From Candidatus Omnitrophota bacterium (GTDB lineage Bacteria > Omnitrophota > Gorgyraeia > B26-G9), in contig QNCH01000018.1 of assembly GCA_003645745.1 (NCBI GenBank), positions 1-14,091 on the forward strand: a stretch of 14,091 bases of DNA, given 5' to 3'. How positions within the stretch are numbered: position 1 is the stretch's first letter; every line of letters starts with the position of its first letter. This document shows positions 13,987-14,091 of the stretch, piece after piece. The position numbers were made by a program, and so were the translations under genes. A model generated the notes under the pieces. The model was not told where the DNA came from, made no database searches, and saw only the letters and a list, made by a program, of their open reading frames with translations.

Positions 13987-14091
13987 TCAGAAGCTGTGAA
14001 ATAATTACCGTTTTGCGCCTGTTCACCTTTATGCCTCGTCGGAGAAAAAACGTGAAAATGTAAAAAGGGGGTATTGTTTCACAGCTTCTCA
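13987..14091. repeat. Inverted repeat with AGAAGCTGTGAAA ends, may continue past the window
   Basis: TCAGAAGCTGTGAAATAAT (13987-14005) and ATTGTTTCACAGCTTCTCA (14073-14091) are inverted copies at 17 of 19 positions. Between them are 67 bases with no gene. The right arm runs to the last base, so the true end is unknown. A third copy of the arm core is at 10877. Confidence 0.65.

Noticed and set aside
13889..14026. N-terminal part of the minus-strand frame as a real transposase start
   Set aside because: It is composed of hairpin repeat and AT-rich spacer, giving asparagine-rich sequence with no HUH motif.
383..14091. CRISPR array
   Set aside because: The repeats are inverted, of several families and widely spaced; there are no regular direct repeats with unique spacers and no cas genes.

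Overview
The window is a chromosomal replication locus from a low-GC bacterium that uses the standard genetic code. Leftward (minus strand), starting from about 10.5 kb, it encodes dnaA, dnaN, a short dciA-like (DUF721) gene, a remB-like gene, gyrB and gyrA. A Maf/DUF115-type gene lies beyond them on the same strand. A large lytic-transglycosylase-like protein is encoded rightward from about 11.1 kb, divergent from dnaA. The left edge carries the 3' end of a plus-strand gene whose tail looks like a DUF4129/transglutaminase-type C-terminus. The right edge carries the remnant of a REP-associated (Y1/RAYT-like) transposase.

Taxonomy is inference. The long (810 aa) GyrB with a large insertion in its C-terminal part, the low GC, the gene order without recF, and an exported protein with an LAP-containing segment after its leader suggest an uncultured lineage such as Omnitrophota or a neighbour. 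No marker here proves it. Gene order resembles the Bacillus dnaA-dnaN-recF-remB-gyrB-gyrA block, but a dciA-like gene sits where recF would be expected.

The genes work together in replication. DnaA initiates, DnaN is the sliding clamp, DciA-type proteins help load or activate the replicative helicase, and GyrA/GyrB remove the positive supercoils ahead of the fork. A perfect DnaA box covers the likely GTG start codon of dnaA, and a one-mismatch box lies just ahead of the dnaN ribosome-binding site. The divergent dnaA/transglycosylase spacer is the natural oriC candidate, but no box cluster is visible there.

The most unusual content is between genes. Most spacers outside dnaA-dnaN and gyrB-gyrA hold palindromic repeats of several families: (1) a four-arm family at 383-433, 1981-2111 and 10659-10810; (2) a TGTAATCG-ended element at 441-580 with a related end at 7902-7917; (3) TTCCCGC/GCGGGAA hairpins at 476-502 and as an inverted pair at 7639-7752; (4) GGGCGAG/CTCGCCC-type hairpins at 10911-10931 and 13891-13981; (5) an AGCTGTGAAA-ended inverted repeat at 13987-14091 with a related copy at 10877. 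One arm supplies the C-terminal 20 residues of the left-edge protein, and another pair lies just upstream of dciA.

The dciA-like gene is split by a ten-A run. A -1 shift there restores a full DUF721 protein, so the locus is a programmed slippage site, a recent pseudogene or a sequencing error.
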